This document shows, piece by piece, positions 1 to 7,619 of a stretch of 64,000 bases of DNA. The translations under genes were made by a program, and so were the position numbers. Positions within the stretch are counted from its first letter, which is position 1. Every line of letters starts with the position of its first letter. This stretch comes from Bacteriovoracaceae bacterium. Its GTDB lineage: Bacteria > Bdellovibrionota > Bacteriovoracia > Bacteriovoracales > Bacteriovoracaceae. The notes beneath the pieces are model-generated. The model was not told the DNA's origin, made no database searches, and saw only the letters and a program-made list of their open reading frames with translations. The stretch is from assembly GCA_947450475.1 (NCBI GenBank), contig CANFVK010000005.1, positions 31,763-95,762 on the forward strand, given 5' to 3'.

Positions 1-89
1 AGCCAAGAAGTTAAATTAGGCAAGATGCTTTCGAATTCTGCATTGTGTTTAGGTTTTAGAACAATACTAATATTTTTAAGTTGGGTCAT
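1..89 (-). CDS. nadK: NAD kinase, N-terminal fragment (runs off the window)
   Basis: Only the first 29 codons are visible, beginning MTQLKNISIVLKPKHNAEFE. This matches the usual start of bacterial NAD kinases: a short strand, then I-x-I-V-L-K-P and a helix that opens the Rossmann-like domain. The enzyme phosphorylates NAD to NADP in the cytoplasm using ATP. The ATG at 89-87 lies inside the end of the upstream receiver gene (14-bp overlap), so it is probably translationally coupled to the two-component genes. The catalytic GGDGT motif lies outside the window, so the call rests on the N-terminus and could be wrong. Confidence 0.6.
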   Translation of the reverse strand, partial: MTQLKNISIVLKPKHNAEFESILPNLTSW

Positions 90-459
90 GGGATGATCCC
101 TTTGATAAAAAAACGTTTAAAACCTCATCAATATTTTCAAATGGCTTTTTGATCAGCAGGCATCCATATTGAGTTGCTTTCTCTATAACGTGAGGTGAGC
201 TATAGGCTGTTATAATAATGAACAGGTTGCTAATTTCTTGAACATTAAATCGGGCCTTAGAGTCCTCAATGACATCGAAACCTGAAATATCCTGAAGCAT
301 TAAGTCACAAATGATTCTGTCAAAGTTTTGTGTGAGTATTAATTGAATGGCATCTTTGCCACGACTTTCGACAACAACCTCTGCTCCTTTTTTCTCTAAA
401 AGTCTTTTTAGTGATTTTTGGATGAGTGGCTCATCTTCAATGAGTAGGATTCTTTTCAA
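76..459 (-). CDS. Single-domain response regulator (CheY-like receiver)
   Basis: A 127-residue stand-alone receiver domain. The acidic pocket is E8-D9, the predicted phospho-acceptor is D52 (in DRIICDLML), the switch Thr is T84 (in IITAYS), and the conserved Lys-Pro is K105-P106. There is no output domain, so it must act by protein contact or in a phosphorelay. It starts 9 bp after the histidine kinase stop codon, which makes a cognate pair very likely, and it overlaps the downstream NAD kinase start. Its target cannot be read from the sequence. Position in a flagellar locus suggests motility control, but that is inference. Confidence 0.9.
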   Translation of the reverse strand: MKRILLIEDEPLIQKSLKRLLEKKGAEVVVESRGKDAIQLILTQNFDRIICDLMLQDISGFDVIEDSKARFNVQEISNLFIIITAYSSPHVIEKATQYGCLLIKKPFENIDEVLNVFLSKGSSHDPT

Positions 460-468
460 AATAACTCC

Positions 469-1998
469 CTATGCTAGAGGTAAGTTTATCGAGAAAGTTG
501 CGCCAGGAAAAGGTGAATTATTTTGAAAATCAATTTTACTGCCTAATTGTCTGGCAAGATTTTGACAAATTGATAAACCAAGGCCGGTTCCAGATTCTTT
601 GGTGGTAAAAAACGGGTCAAATATGGCCGAAATGAATTCGGGCTTAACGCCAGGGCCGTTATCTTCAATCGCGATTGTAAGCGATTTATTAAGTAAAATA
701 AGCTTAATTTTAATAGTGTCGCCTGGTCGCCTGCCGGGCAAACTCTTTAAGGCCTGAGCCGAGTTGATGATAAGATTAAAAATAATTTGGGTCAAGCAGG
801 TCGGATTGGTTTGTATTTCAATTTCCTGATGGGCCACAAATCCAATGCATTCGATATTTTTTTGAATTTCCTTAGTTTCACTTTTGGTAAGTGTGATGAC
901 TTCTTCAATAAATTGATAGATAGAAATTTTTTTAAGTTCTTGTTGATCATTATAAAGATTGGAAAAGTTTTTAATAATAGTTTGAGACCGGTGTGCGTTG
1001 TGTGAAATTTCTCTTAACAATTCACTTGTTTCTGTGTCGACCCTGTCGTTAGAAAGAATACTGGAAGTAAGATTTAGTCCGAAAAGCGGGTTGGAAAGCT
1101 CGTGCTGTAATGTATTTAATAATTCACCTAAAAGTGAAACACGTTGTGAGTGATAAAGCTCAGTTGAAATTGATTCTTTGTTAAAATTAGATAGCTCCAT
1201 GACAGTGTCGTTGTATTCATCCAGAGGAAACATCATCAAATGTGAACTCTCACTCGAGGTTGTTTGGCTTTGATTGCTAAAAACGATAGCAGAATTCTTC
1301 TTTATGATGATTTTTTCTGGAAAACTCAAAAGTGATTGCTTAAGTACTTCAGCCTGAAGATCCATTTTATCTTTATCTAAAATTCTCATAAGAAGTGGTT
1401 GAAGTTGACTGGATAATCCTTGGAAATATTCTTGTTCCTCTTGAGAAGGTAAAAGAAATGAGTTTCTTGAGACAAGGTAAATGACGGAATAATTTTTTAA
1501 ATCAATATCTTTTGCCAAAAAGTTACCTACGACTTCTAGGTCATCTTTTAATGAAATGGATTGATTAAAGTTTTTATTCTTACTTTTTTTTACAAGATTA
1601 TAAAGGGAGTTAAAGCTTTGGATACTGATTGATTTTGTTTCTTCAAAATTAGGCTTGTGAAAAAAATAATTTTGCCCAACTGGCTTGCCCTTTTCGTGAA
1701 CCAATAAGTGACAGCATTCAAAGGTAGAAAGTGATGAAAGATTCAGAATTTCTTTGGGTAGATCTCGAACTTCTGAACTTGAAACAAGAAGACGTCGAAG
1801 CTCTTCTTTAAGAAGTATTTTTTTTAAAAGGATGTTATGAGTTGGCCGATTTTTTAGACCGGCCAACATTTTTTTTTCGATATTACTTTTGCTAAATCGA
1901 AGAGGCTTAAGGGAAAGTGCTTTTTTACCCAGCTCGTCTTGGGTTGAGCTTAACTGTTTTTTAATTTCTTTAATTCTGGCAATACTTTGATCTTCCAC
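469..1998 (-). CDS. Soluble sensor histidine kinase
   Basis: 509 residues with no transmembrane segment, so it is probably cytoplasmic. Residues 1-75 are charged and helical. About 90-230 has the length and strand pattern of a GAF-like sensor, which is a weak call. The H-box is LQHELSNPLFG with phospho-acceptor H299. The catalytic domain has the N-box (LIINSAQAL), G1 (EDNGPGV), F-box (FDPFFTTK) and G2 (GTGLGLSICQNLA). Translation starts at GTG and overlaps the preceding 148-residue gene by 49 bp, so expression is coupled to the motility genes upstream. The partner is the receiver protein 9 bp downstream. The signal sensed is unknown. Confidence 0.9.
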   Translation of the reverse strand: MEDQSIARIKEIKKQLSSTQDELGKKALSLKPLRFSKSNIEKKMLAGLKNRPTHNILLKKILLKEELRRLLVSSSEVRDLPKEILNLSSLSTFECCHLLVHEKGKPVGQNYFFHKPNFEETKSISIQSFNSLYNLVKKSKNKNFNQSISLKDDLEVVGNFLAKDIDLKNYSVIYLVSRNSFLLPSQEEQEYFQGLSSQLQPLLMRILDKDKMDLQAEVLKQSLLSFPEKIIIKKNSAIVFSNQSQTTSSESSHLMMFPLDEYNDTVMELSNFNKESISTELYHSQRVSLLGELLNTLQHELSNPLFGLNLTSSILSNDRVDTETSELLREISHNAHRSQTIIKNFSNLYNDQQELKKISIYQFIEEVITLTKSETKEIQKNIECIGFVAHQEIEIQTNPTCLTQIIFNLIINSAQALKSLPGRRPGDTIKIKLILLNKSLTIAIEDNGPGVKPEFISAIFDPFFTTKESGTGLGLSICQNLARQLGSKIDFQNNSPFPGATFSINLPLA

Positions 1999-2396
1999 TG
2001 AGTTAGGTTATCCACTAGCTCATATTCTAGCAAGTCACAAAGCATGATAATGTCTTCTTTTTCTTTGGCTTGAAGTAGTGCTTTGAGAACGGAGAGCAAG
2101 TGTATCTCTAGTTTTTGAATTGATTCATCTTTAAAACTTTTTCCGTTAAAATCTTTTCTGATTACTTGATATACGTTAGAGACAAGTTGAATATAGAGAT
2201 CCATAAGGTCAATGACTTCTATAAAGGCGCTATTGGCCTTATCAACCTCACCTGCGTTGTAAAGAGCGATGAGCTTCGTGATCTGAGCTGATATGTAGTC
2301 AACATAGCCAAAGCATGAATCGATAGATTCGAAAGCCAAATCTCTAGATGATGAAGATTCAGTGTGGGATGACGCTTGAGAGTTTTGAGTTGTCAT
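1950..2396 (-). CDS. Helical hypothetical protein of the motility locus
   Basis: A 148-residue protein with no signal peptide or membrane segment. It has a Ser/Thr-rich N-terminus (1-20) followed by predicted helices with regular leucines. The C-terminal part (LCDLLEYELVDNLTQWK) resembles, from memory only, small helical proteins found near flagellar genes in other bacteria, so the family is unassigned. It lies 9 bp after the GT9 gene, and its 3' end overlaps the histidine kinase start by 49 bp. It may link glycosylation or flagellar assembly to the two-component pair. That is inference. Confidence 0.75.
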   Translation of the reverse strand: MTTQNSQASSHTESSSSRDLAFESIDSCFGYVDYISAQITKLIALYNAGEVDKANSAFIEVIDLMDLYIQLVSNVYQVIRKDFNGKSFKDESIQKLEIHLLSVLKALLQAKEKEDIIMLCDLLEYELVDNLTQWKIKVLPELKKLKNS

Positions 2397-2405
2397 TTGT
2401 TTTAC

Positions 2406-4121
2406 CTACTTATTAATATCGGGACGAGTTGATTTTCCCGACGATAGTTTATGTTCCGAAATGGTTTTCTCTACAAGTTCATACATAACGCTTGTAAGAT
2501 GTGCACATTCTTCGAATGCGTGAAAAGAGCTTTCTGTTAAAGCAACGACGTTTTCACCAAATAAATTCCCTTTTCGCACAGTAAAATAATCGATTATGGG
2601 AGAAAGACTAGGAGATGTTTTGTGAACTAGAGACTGAAGGTGATCTATCTCGTCAATCTTTTTAGAATACTCCTTAATCTTAGTTATACTTGGAGTTTGG
2701 GCCGATATTTCTTCTAAGATATATCGAGAATATTTTTTTCCAAATTCTGCAAGTTCATAAAGATGTTGCAGGCCGGTCATTGAGTCCAGAAGGTCCCTAT
2801 GGGTGGTAGGGTTAAGCTTAGGGAAAGGAAAATTTTCTTCTGAGTCTAGAATTACAAATGACCAGGTAATTTTATAAAGCATTCTAAAAACTTCTGAAGT
2901 ATCTGCCGTCATTTCTGTTAAGTTTTCAAGATGCATTTGGCCGTTATCAAGATTGGCCCTGTGAAGATTGATTGAACTTAGATGAAAACTTGAAATAGAA
3001 TTTTTTATCCATTCTGTGCTTAGTTCTTTTTGATCAAAAAGTTGCTTGATTGAGCTACTTACTACTTGGTGAGGAATGTCTAGGTGACATTGGGTAAATC
3101 CGCATTGATCAGAGGGAAAACATGGAAAACATTTCGTTCGGGGAGATAAATTATAGGCTTTTTCATGATAAGGCGTCGTTTCTTGAGGACGAACTGTTCC
3201 CAGAGAAACCGTTAGAGATGGCGTACCGGCAACCGCTGCCAGGTGTCCGACCATTGAGTCATGACCAATAAAAAGCCGCGCTTTTTTTATGTGTTCAAAA
3301 AGTTCATTGAGAGTTGTTTTACCGGTGAGGTTTTGAATTCTATGGGGATAGTTTTTAAGCAATGGGCTCTCTGTTATGAGTTGGGATTTTAAGATTTCAT
3401 TTTTAGCTCCAACGATTTGGATTGTCGCACCTTCGTTTTCTTTTAGGGTCCTGTAAATAACTTCAACCCATTTCTCGCTTTTCCACGCCTTGCGCTCATG
3501 TGAAGCGAAGGGGTGTATGACAATGTTGCTGGTACGTGTGAGACTTAAGCTTGGCCCAGTCTTGACACTAGCAGGAGAAGCTTTTATGCCAATAATGTTT
3601 CTAAAAAGATCAACCAGAGAGTATGGATTCAGAGATCCACGCATAACTGTGGCATATAAAATTTGAGACCACTTGTCGTTAATTTGCATTTTATTGCTAA
3701 AGTCAAAAAATGGTCCGATTTTGTGTTGAGATTTTATAACACTTGCTAAATATGAAGATGATTTTGAAAACGAGAGATTAACCAAGGCGTTAATGTTTTC
3801 AAGCTCAAGAGTTTTAAGGAATTGGTTAAGTTCGCCGATTGAGTTTTTAAGACCATTGACCTCAGATGAGTCAAAAATTTTTCTAGAGTCCAGATGGTAA
3901 ACACCATGAAATGATTTGCTCAAAAGAAAATCTAAGGGTTTGGTAAATTGACTTCTGCCAATGAGAATTATCCGATAATGAGGGTGAGATTTTTTCAATT
4001 CTTCAACTGCTTGAAGAGTTTGAATGAGGTCTCCAAAACGGTTTAATTGCAAAATACCCAAGGTCGCGGTGTGGGGTGATTTCTCATTTGCTGGAATTCG
4101 AGGAGTGTTATTTGTTTTCAA
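2406..4121 (-). CDS. GT9-family (heptosyltransferase-like) glycosyltransferase with C-terminal helical domain
   Basis: 571 residues. Residues ~20-360 are a GT9 GT-B fold. The N-terminal LQLNRFGDLIQT motif is typical, and the nucleotide-sugar side has IVHPFASHERKAW and GHDSMVGHLAAVAGTPS. A four-cysteine segment (CFPCFPSDQCGFTQC) resembles the Cys cluster in many GT9 enzymes. Residues ~370-560 form a helical extension with no family I recognise. The next gene upstream has the same two-part layout. Start is TTG at 4121, supported by AGGAGG seven bases upstream. GT9 enzymes usually add heptose to LPS. Position after fliD-fliS and a Maf-like gene suggests flagellin modification instead. Substrate unknown. 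Confidence 0.85.
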   Translation of the reverse strand: MKTNNTPRIPANEKSPHTATLGILQLNRFGDLIQTLQAVEELKKSHPHYRIILIGRSQFTKPLDFLLSKSFHGVYHLDSRKIFDSSEVNGLKNSIGELNQFLKTLELENINALVNLSFSKSSSYLASVIKSQHKIGPFFDFSNKMQINDKWSQILYATVMRGSLNPYSLVDLFRNIIGIKASPASVKTGPSLSLTRTSNIVIHPFASHERKAWKSEKWVEVIYRTLKENEGATIQIVGAKNEILKSQLITESPLLKNYPHRIQNLTGKTTLNELFEHIKKARLFIGHDSMVGHLAAVAGTPSLTVSLGTVRPQETTPYHEKAYNLSPRTKCFPCFPSDQCGFTQCHLDIPHQVVSSSIKQLFDQKELSTEWIKNSISSFHLSSINLHRANLDNGQMHLENLTEMTADTSEVFRMLYKITWSFVILDSEENFPFPKLNPTTHRDLLDSMTGLQHLYELAEFGKKYSRYILEEISAQTPSITKIKEYSKKIDEIDHLQSLVHKTSPSLSPIIDYFTVRKGNLFGENVVALTESSFHAFEECAHLTSVMYELVEKTISEHKLSSGKSTRPDINK

Positions 4122-4251
4122 CTTGTTCCTCCTCGCGAAGCGTGCTCAGGAGAATGATCTTTAGATCTTCTTCATCTAGAGAAGTTCCTTTAGAAATCTT
4201 TTCCTTGATCCGAGAAAATTCTCGATTAATATCATCCATGAGTATGTCCAT
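4108..4251 (-). CDS. Small hypothetical protein (47 aa) between the two GT9 genes
   Basis: ATG at 4251 follows AGGA with a 7-base spacer and encodes MDILMDDINREFSRIKEKIS and onward to a TAA at 4110-4108. The product is charged and helical with an acidic centre (SLDEEDL) and no membrane segment. It begins 23 bp after the upstream GT9 stop and overlaps the next GT9 start by 14 bp, filling an otherwise unexplained gap in a tightly packed operon. Coding status is inferred from the ribosome site, spacing and helix-like composition. No homologue is recognised. Confidence 0.55.
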   Translation of the reverse strand: MDILMDDINREFSRIKEKISKGTSLDEEDLKIILLSTLREEEQVENK

Positions 4252-4274
4252 AAACCAATCCTAGGTTCGTTGTT

Positions 4275-5942
4275 TTAGTAAGCGGAAGCGGTCGTTGCCT
4301 TATTTATAAATTCATCTTTCTTCTGAAGCGAGATATTGTCTTCGAGGTGCTTAATGCAAAGAAGGCTTTTTTGAATATCTGACTTCAAATTATAAAGTAG
4401 CGTTTCAACTTGTTTAGCATTTTCAACAAAGCTGGAATTTTGTATTTGTTCTATATTGACTTTGAATGCGGTCACTGGAATTTGAATAAATGAACAAGTT
4501 TCTGCGTGGTCAATTAATTTACCGAGATTGGTTACAAACTCGCTGGTGCTTTTTTTGTTTTCTAGGCTTTGTAAAAGTGCGCGAAGTGTTCCGAGTAAGT
4601 CTTTCATCGCAACGGTGATAGTACTTTTTTCTTTGTTGCACCATTTGGTTGCAGCGTTTACCCCGAAATTTAAAATATCGTTGTAGACATCATCAATCTC
4701 TGTGTTGTTAAAAAGTGTTGAGATTAATTGTCGAGTCATTAAACGTTGGATTTCGGTTTGTGCATTTATTGAACCTGCTACAACGCAATACCGAGCACCG
4801 AGTTGATCAAATTGACATGTGTAAAGAGTAACATTTTCAGACAGCAGGGGTCTTATCGTCTTGGCCTTAGTGAAAAAATATAAGACCGAAGACATGATAT
4901 CCTGAGCCTTGATTTTTGTTTGGGAGATCACGCCTTTGTTATATCTTGAAAACTGCCTCTCTTCGATAATATCTGTTAACACTAAACTTCCAGCAGAGTA
5001 AGTTCCCTGTTTTAAAAATGGTGCATTTCCAAGAGAAACTTCTAAGACTGGAGTGTCTGTAAGATCTGCGATATGCTTTAAAGCAGTATCGGGCGTAATG
5101 AGAAGATCAATATTCATTAAAATAGAAGCAACCGCCTGAAGATTAGCTTCTGCTATAAAAAGTTGATTGTTAAATCTTTCATTTAACTCTTGAGCATAAA
5201 TACGCTCTTCATTCGTCGGTGCAATGATTAAAAGTGGAACGAGTTCATCATTGGCCCTAATCAAAGTGATTAAATCTACTAATATATTCGTTGGAATATC
5301 TTTAATTTTATCAGAGGTTTTTAATTGTATCCCTATGACTTTAGAATTTCCGGTTGTCGTTTTTGCACTTTTTCGAAGGTGGCTTATGCTAACGAAAGCG
5401 GAAGCATTATATGAAGGGTTCGCAATAAGCTTATCACCATTCTTAGTAAGCAATTGACCAGTCATTTGATGGTAGCAATCGGTAAAGTGTAAGGGCGAGA
5501 ATTTAACAACTGGAAGTATGTCGTTAAAAAGCATTTCCCACTGATTTTTTTTAGCAATTGTTCTATCGCAGCTAAAGTGAATGCCGGTTATTTTTTGAGT
5601 AGAATTAGAAAGATATGAGCTCAGATATGCTCCAACCGTGTCATTGGAGTAATTGATAACCTCATCCCATGTTTGATCCTTGATCGGCTTAATTTGCAAA
5701 AATAGTTGTTCGAGTGCAAAGCCGTCAGAAAAAAGAGGATTTGACTTAAGGGTGATAATTTCTTTGCGGTCTATTGTGTGTATTGCGTTTATATTTTTTA
5801 AATTACTCGCAGCTTTTAAGCTCTCTTTAAAGATTAAAAGAGAGACCGAGCAGTCCCCTTTGGCGGTCATGGAGTTTACGAGATGGGCCGTTGAGTAAAC
5901 ATCGCCAAGTCGACGAAGATTTATAATTAGAATCTTTTTCAT
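4275..5942 (-). CDS. GT9-like glycosyltransferase with C-terminal helical domain (paralogue of the 2406-4121 gene)
   Basis: 555 residues. The N-terminus (KKILIINLRRLGDVYSTAHL) is a clear GT9 start. Residues ~265-300 carry the acceptor/nucleotide motif in the form TPDTALKHIADLTDTP with SLGN. The cysteine cluster of its neighbour is absent. Residues ~360-545 are a helical extension matching the neighbour in position and length. The start ATG follows AGGGAG and lies one base after the stop of the Maf-like gene (TAGTATG), so translation is coupled. Probably a glycosyltransferase acting on flagellin or a flagellar precursor sugar. LPS glycosylation is the alternative. Confidence 0.75.
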   Translation of the reverse strand: MKKILIINLRRLGDVYSTAHLVNSMTAKGDCSVSLLIFKESLKAASNLKNINAIHTIDRKEIITLKSNPLFSDGFALEQLFLQIKPIKDQTWDEVINYSNDTVGAYLSSYLSNSTQKITGIHFSCDRTIAKKNQWEMLFNDILPVVKFSPLHFTDCYHQMTGQLLTKNGDKLIANPSYNASAFVSISHLRKSAKTTTGNSKVIGIQLKTSDKIKDIPTNILVDLITLIRANDELVPLLIIAPTNEERIYAQELNERFNNQLFIAEANLQAVASILMNIDLLITPDTALKHIADLTDTPVLEVSLGNAPFLKQGTYSAGSLVLTDIIEERQFSRYNKGVISQTKIKAQDIMSSVLYFFTKAKTIRPLLSENVTLYTCQFDQLGARYCVVAGSINAQTEIQRLMTRQLISTLFNNTEIDDVYNDILNFGVNAATKWCNKEKSTITVAMKDLLGTLRALLQSLENKKSTSEFVTNLGKLIDHAETCSFIQIPVTAFKVNIEQIQNSSFVENAKQVETLLYNLKSDIQKSLLCIKHLEDNISLQKKDEFINKATTASAY

Positions 5943-5943
5943 A

Positions 5944-6624
5944 CTATGATTCTCCCTTTTCGAGAGTTGCCAAATGACTCTTTTGAGTCATTTCAACTAA
6001 CGCCATAGCAAGGAAGTCGTTTTCTGATAGCGTTGGTTTACGGGGAATAGACTGATATAAAATATTTTCAAGATCTTCTTGAGAATCAAAATTTCTAAGA
6101 TATTTTTTTATTTCTTCGGTTTTTACAAAGTTCAGTATAGAGCCGATATCTTTAGGAGCATTGAAAGTTAAGATAGTTTTAAAGTACTGTTGGTATAAAT
6201 TAAATGAAGGAGGATGGGCAATGGTCGCAGGTTTTCTTAGTAAAAAATGAATGAAATCTAGATCGCGGTATATTTCTTCTGGGCCCAGGGCTTGATAGAC
6301 TGTTACCTTTTTTTCATCTAGAAGTCCAAGGTTTATGCATTCTTGATAAACCTGTGCATTAGGTTCAATCACGACTATTTTGAAATCTTCGCCATGGAGC
6401 TCTGTTAATTTTTCTACAATGGCATTTACATGATAGGCAAATCCCAGACCAAGTATTAAAACTTCATTTTTATTTTTTAATTGTTCGCTATAAATCGAAA
6501 GTAATGTTTCAGCTTCCTTCGTTGGGTTATAAATGGAATGAAGGTGAACTCCATTAACTATGGGTATTAAGTGTTGTGTTCTGGCTGTTTTAACTTCATA
6601 AGAAGATGTTCGTGGCAGGTTCAT
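5944..6624 (-). CDS. Maf-like motility accessory protein, short form
   Basis: 226 residues, soluble. Residues ~50-115 have a Rossmann-like pattern (NEVLILGLGFAYHVNAIVEKL, then IVVIEPNAQVYQECINLGLL) that resembles the N-terminal part of Maf/DUF115 flagellin glycosylation factors, which are usually well over 500 residues. The central 6-hydroxymethylpterin-pyrophosphokinase-like domain seems to be missing, so this is either a minimal Maf or only a relative. Start ATG at 6624 follows AGAGG. It is coupled to the GT9 gene downstream, while a 139-bp gap with a perfect hairpin separates it from the chaperone gene upstream. An SAM-dependent enzyme is an alternative reading of the Rossmann motif. Confidence 0.6.
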   Translation of the reverse strand: MNLPRTSSYEVKTARTQHLIPIVNGVHLHSIYNPTKEAETLLSIYSEQLKNKNEVLILGLGFAYHVNAIVEKLTELHGEDFKIVVIEPNAQVYQECINLGLLDEKKVTVYQALGPEEIYRDLDFIHFLLRKPATIAHPPSFNLYQQYFKTILTFNAPKDIGSILNFVKTEEIKKYLRNFDSQEDLENILYQSIPRKPTLSENDFLAMALVEMTQKSHLATLEKGES

Positions 6625-6671
6625 CGATACCTCTGTTCCTCATCCTTAAGGTTCAAATAGGCGTAATATTC

Positions 6672-6698
6672 CTGCAGAGCTAATCATTAGCTCTGCAG
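6672..6698. repeat. Perfect 12-bp inverted repeat between flagellar chaperone and Maf-like genes
   Basis: CTGCAGAGCTAA, spacer TCA, TTAGCTCTGCAG: a perfect palindrome in the 139-bp gap. In the leftward transcript it would be a 12-bp hairpin with a 3-base loop not followed by a T-run, so it is not a classic terminator. It could be an mRNA-stabilising or processing hairpin, or a dyad operator for the glycosylation genes. Confidence 0.8.
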
Positions 6699-6763
6699 AT
6701 TCTATTTCCTCACGATATCAAAAAATTGTCAATGACCAATCCATTGAATTGGCTACTGATTTA

Positions 6764-7168
6764 TTATTTCTTTAGGCCGTGATTGTACCCTTTAAAGAGC
6801 TCTTTGTTGGTAAAAATAAGGGCAATCTCTTTGGTCGTATTTTCTTTCTGTTGAGCAAGTAACTCAACCGTTTCCCGGTCAAATGCAAGCATTTTTTCTG
6901 ACCAGTTATTTAAATCTTGAAACCAGGATTTTAAGATGAGTATTCCCTCTTGATTAATTTCAGCAGCATTAAGTTGATTAATTTTGTCTTCAACTTTTTG
7001 CTGAATTTGAGTCACGATATTAACAAGTCTTTCGCGATTTTCTGTTTCAAGAGTTATTCCATCTAAGTTTTCTTCTTTCGCAAAATTTCTTATTTGCTCA
7101 CTGCTTTTTAGTGCAAGGTCGAGCATCGCCATATGTTCTTGAATATTTACCAAAAGTGAATCGATCAT
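6764..7168 (-). CDS. FliT/FlgN-like flagellar chaperone candidate
   Basis: 134 residues, almost wholly helical, with no signal or membrane segment. The N-terminal half (LALKSSEQIRNFAKEENLDG, then ETENRERLVNIV) has the E-N-R-E-R-L pattern common in FliT/FlgN-type chaperones, which hold flagellar filament-cap or hook proteins before export. Position directly after fliD-fliS matches the usual fliD-fliS-fliT order. Sequence similarity in this family is always weak, so the call rests on size, helicity and context. Start ATG follows GAGAGGA. The gap to fliS is 23 bp. Confidence 0.55.
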   Translation of the reverse strand: MIDSLLVNIQEHMAMLDLALKSSEQIRNFAKEENLDGITLETENRERLVNIVTQIQQKVEDKINQLNAAEINQEGILILKSWFQDLNNWSEKMLAFDRETVELLAQQKENTTKEIALIFTNKELFKGYNHGLKK

Positions 7169-7191
7169 TATTTCCTCTCTTTGATTTATGA

Positions 7192-7602
7192 TTAGCCGTT
7201 TTGTTCGTTAGTTGGAGGTGCAGCTTGAGAAACTTTTAATGTTTTAATGGCCTCGCTCCATCCCTCGTAAAGAGTATTTAAAACACTTAAACATCCTTCA
7301 AGAGGCTCAACATCAATTTTCATGTTGGCTTGGGTGCTTGAGAAAAGTATATAATCATAAAGTGATGATAATTCTTTTGCGATATCGCCACCAACTTCAA
7401 AGTCCAAGCTGTTGTTTAGTTCAATAACAATATCCTGTAGCTTGCCAATATACTCACCCTTGCCTGCAATGTTTTTTGCCTGAATGCATTCAATGGCTTT
7501 TTTGCAGTTTTTAATCGCTGCCTGATAAAGCATCAAGAGGATCTGCTCCTTGCTTGCCGTGCTTACTGCTGTCTTTTTGTACGCTCCATAACCATAACTC
7601 AT
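7192..7602 (-). CDS. fliS: FliS flagellin export chaperone
   Basis: 136 residues, the normal FliS length. The start (MSYGYGAYKKTAVSTASKEQ), the LLMLYQAAIKNCKKA helix and the LDFEVGGDIAKELSSLYDY stretch are hallmarks of FliS, which binds the flagellin C-terminus in the cytoplasm and prevents early polymerisation. Strong ribosome site TAGGAGG upstream of the ATG, 17 bp after fliD. The Pro/Asn-rich tail is variable in the family. Co-transcribed with fliD. Confidence 0.95.
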   Translation of the reverse strand: MSYGYGAYKKTAVSTASKEQILLMLYQAAIKNCKKAIECIQAKNIAGKGEYIGKLQDIVIELNNSLDFEVGGDIAKELSSLYDYILFSSTQANMKIDVEPLEGCLSVLNTLYEGWSEAIKTLKVSQAAPPTNEQNG

Positions 7603-7619
7603 ATAGACCTCCTATTAAA

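Noticed and set aside
4076..4264. Rightward open frame opposite the glycosyltransferase start region
   Set aside because: Low-complexity Ser/Arg product, lies antisense to the GT9 start and the better-supported 47-aa ORF, and has no ribosome site.
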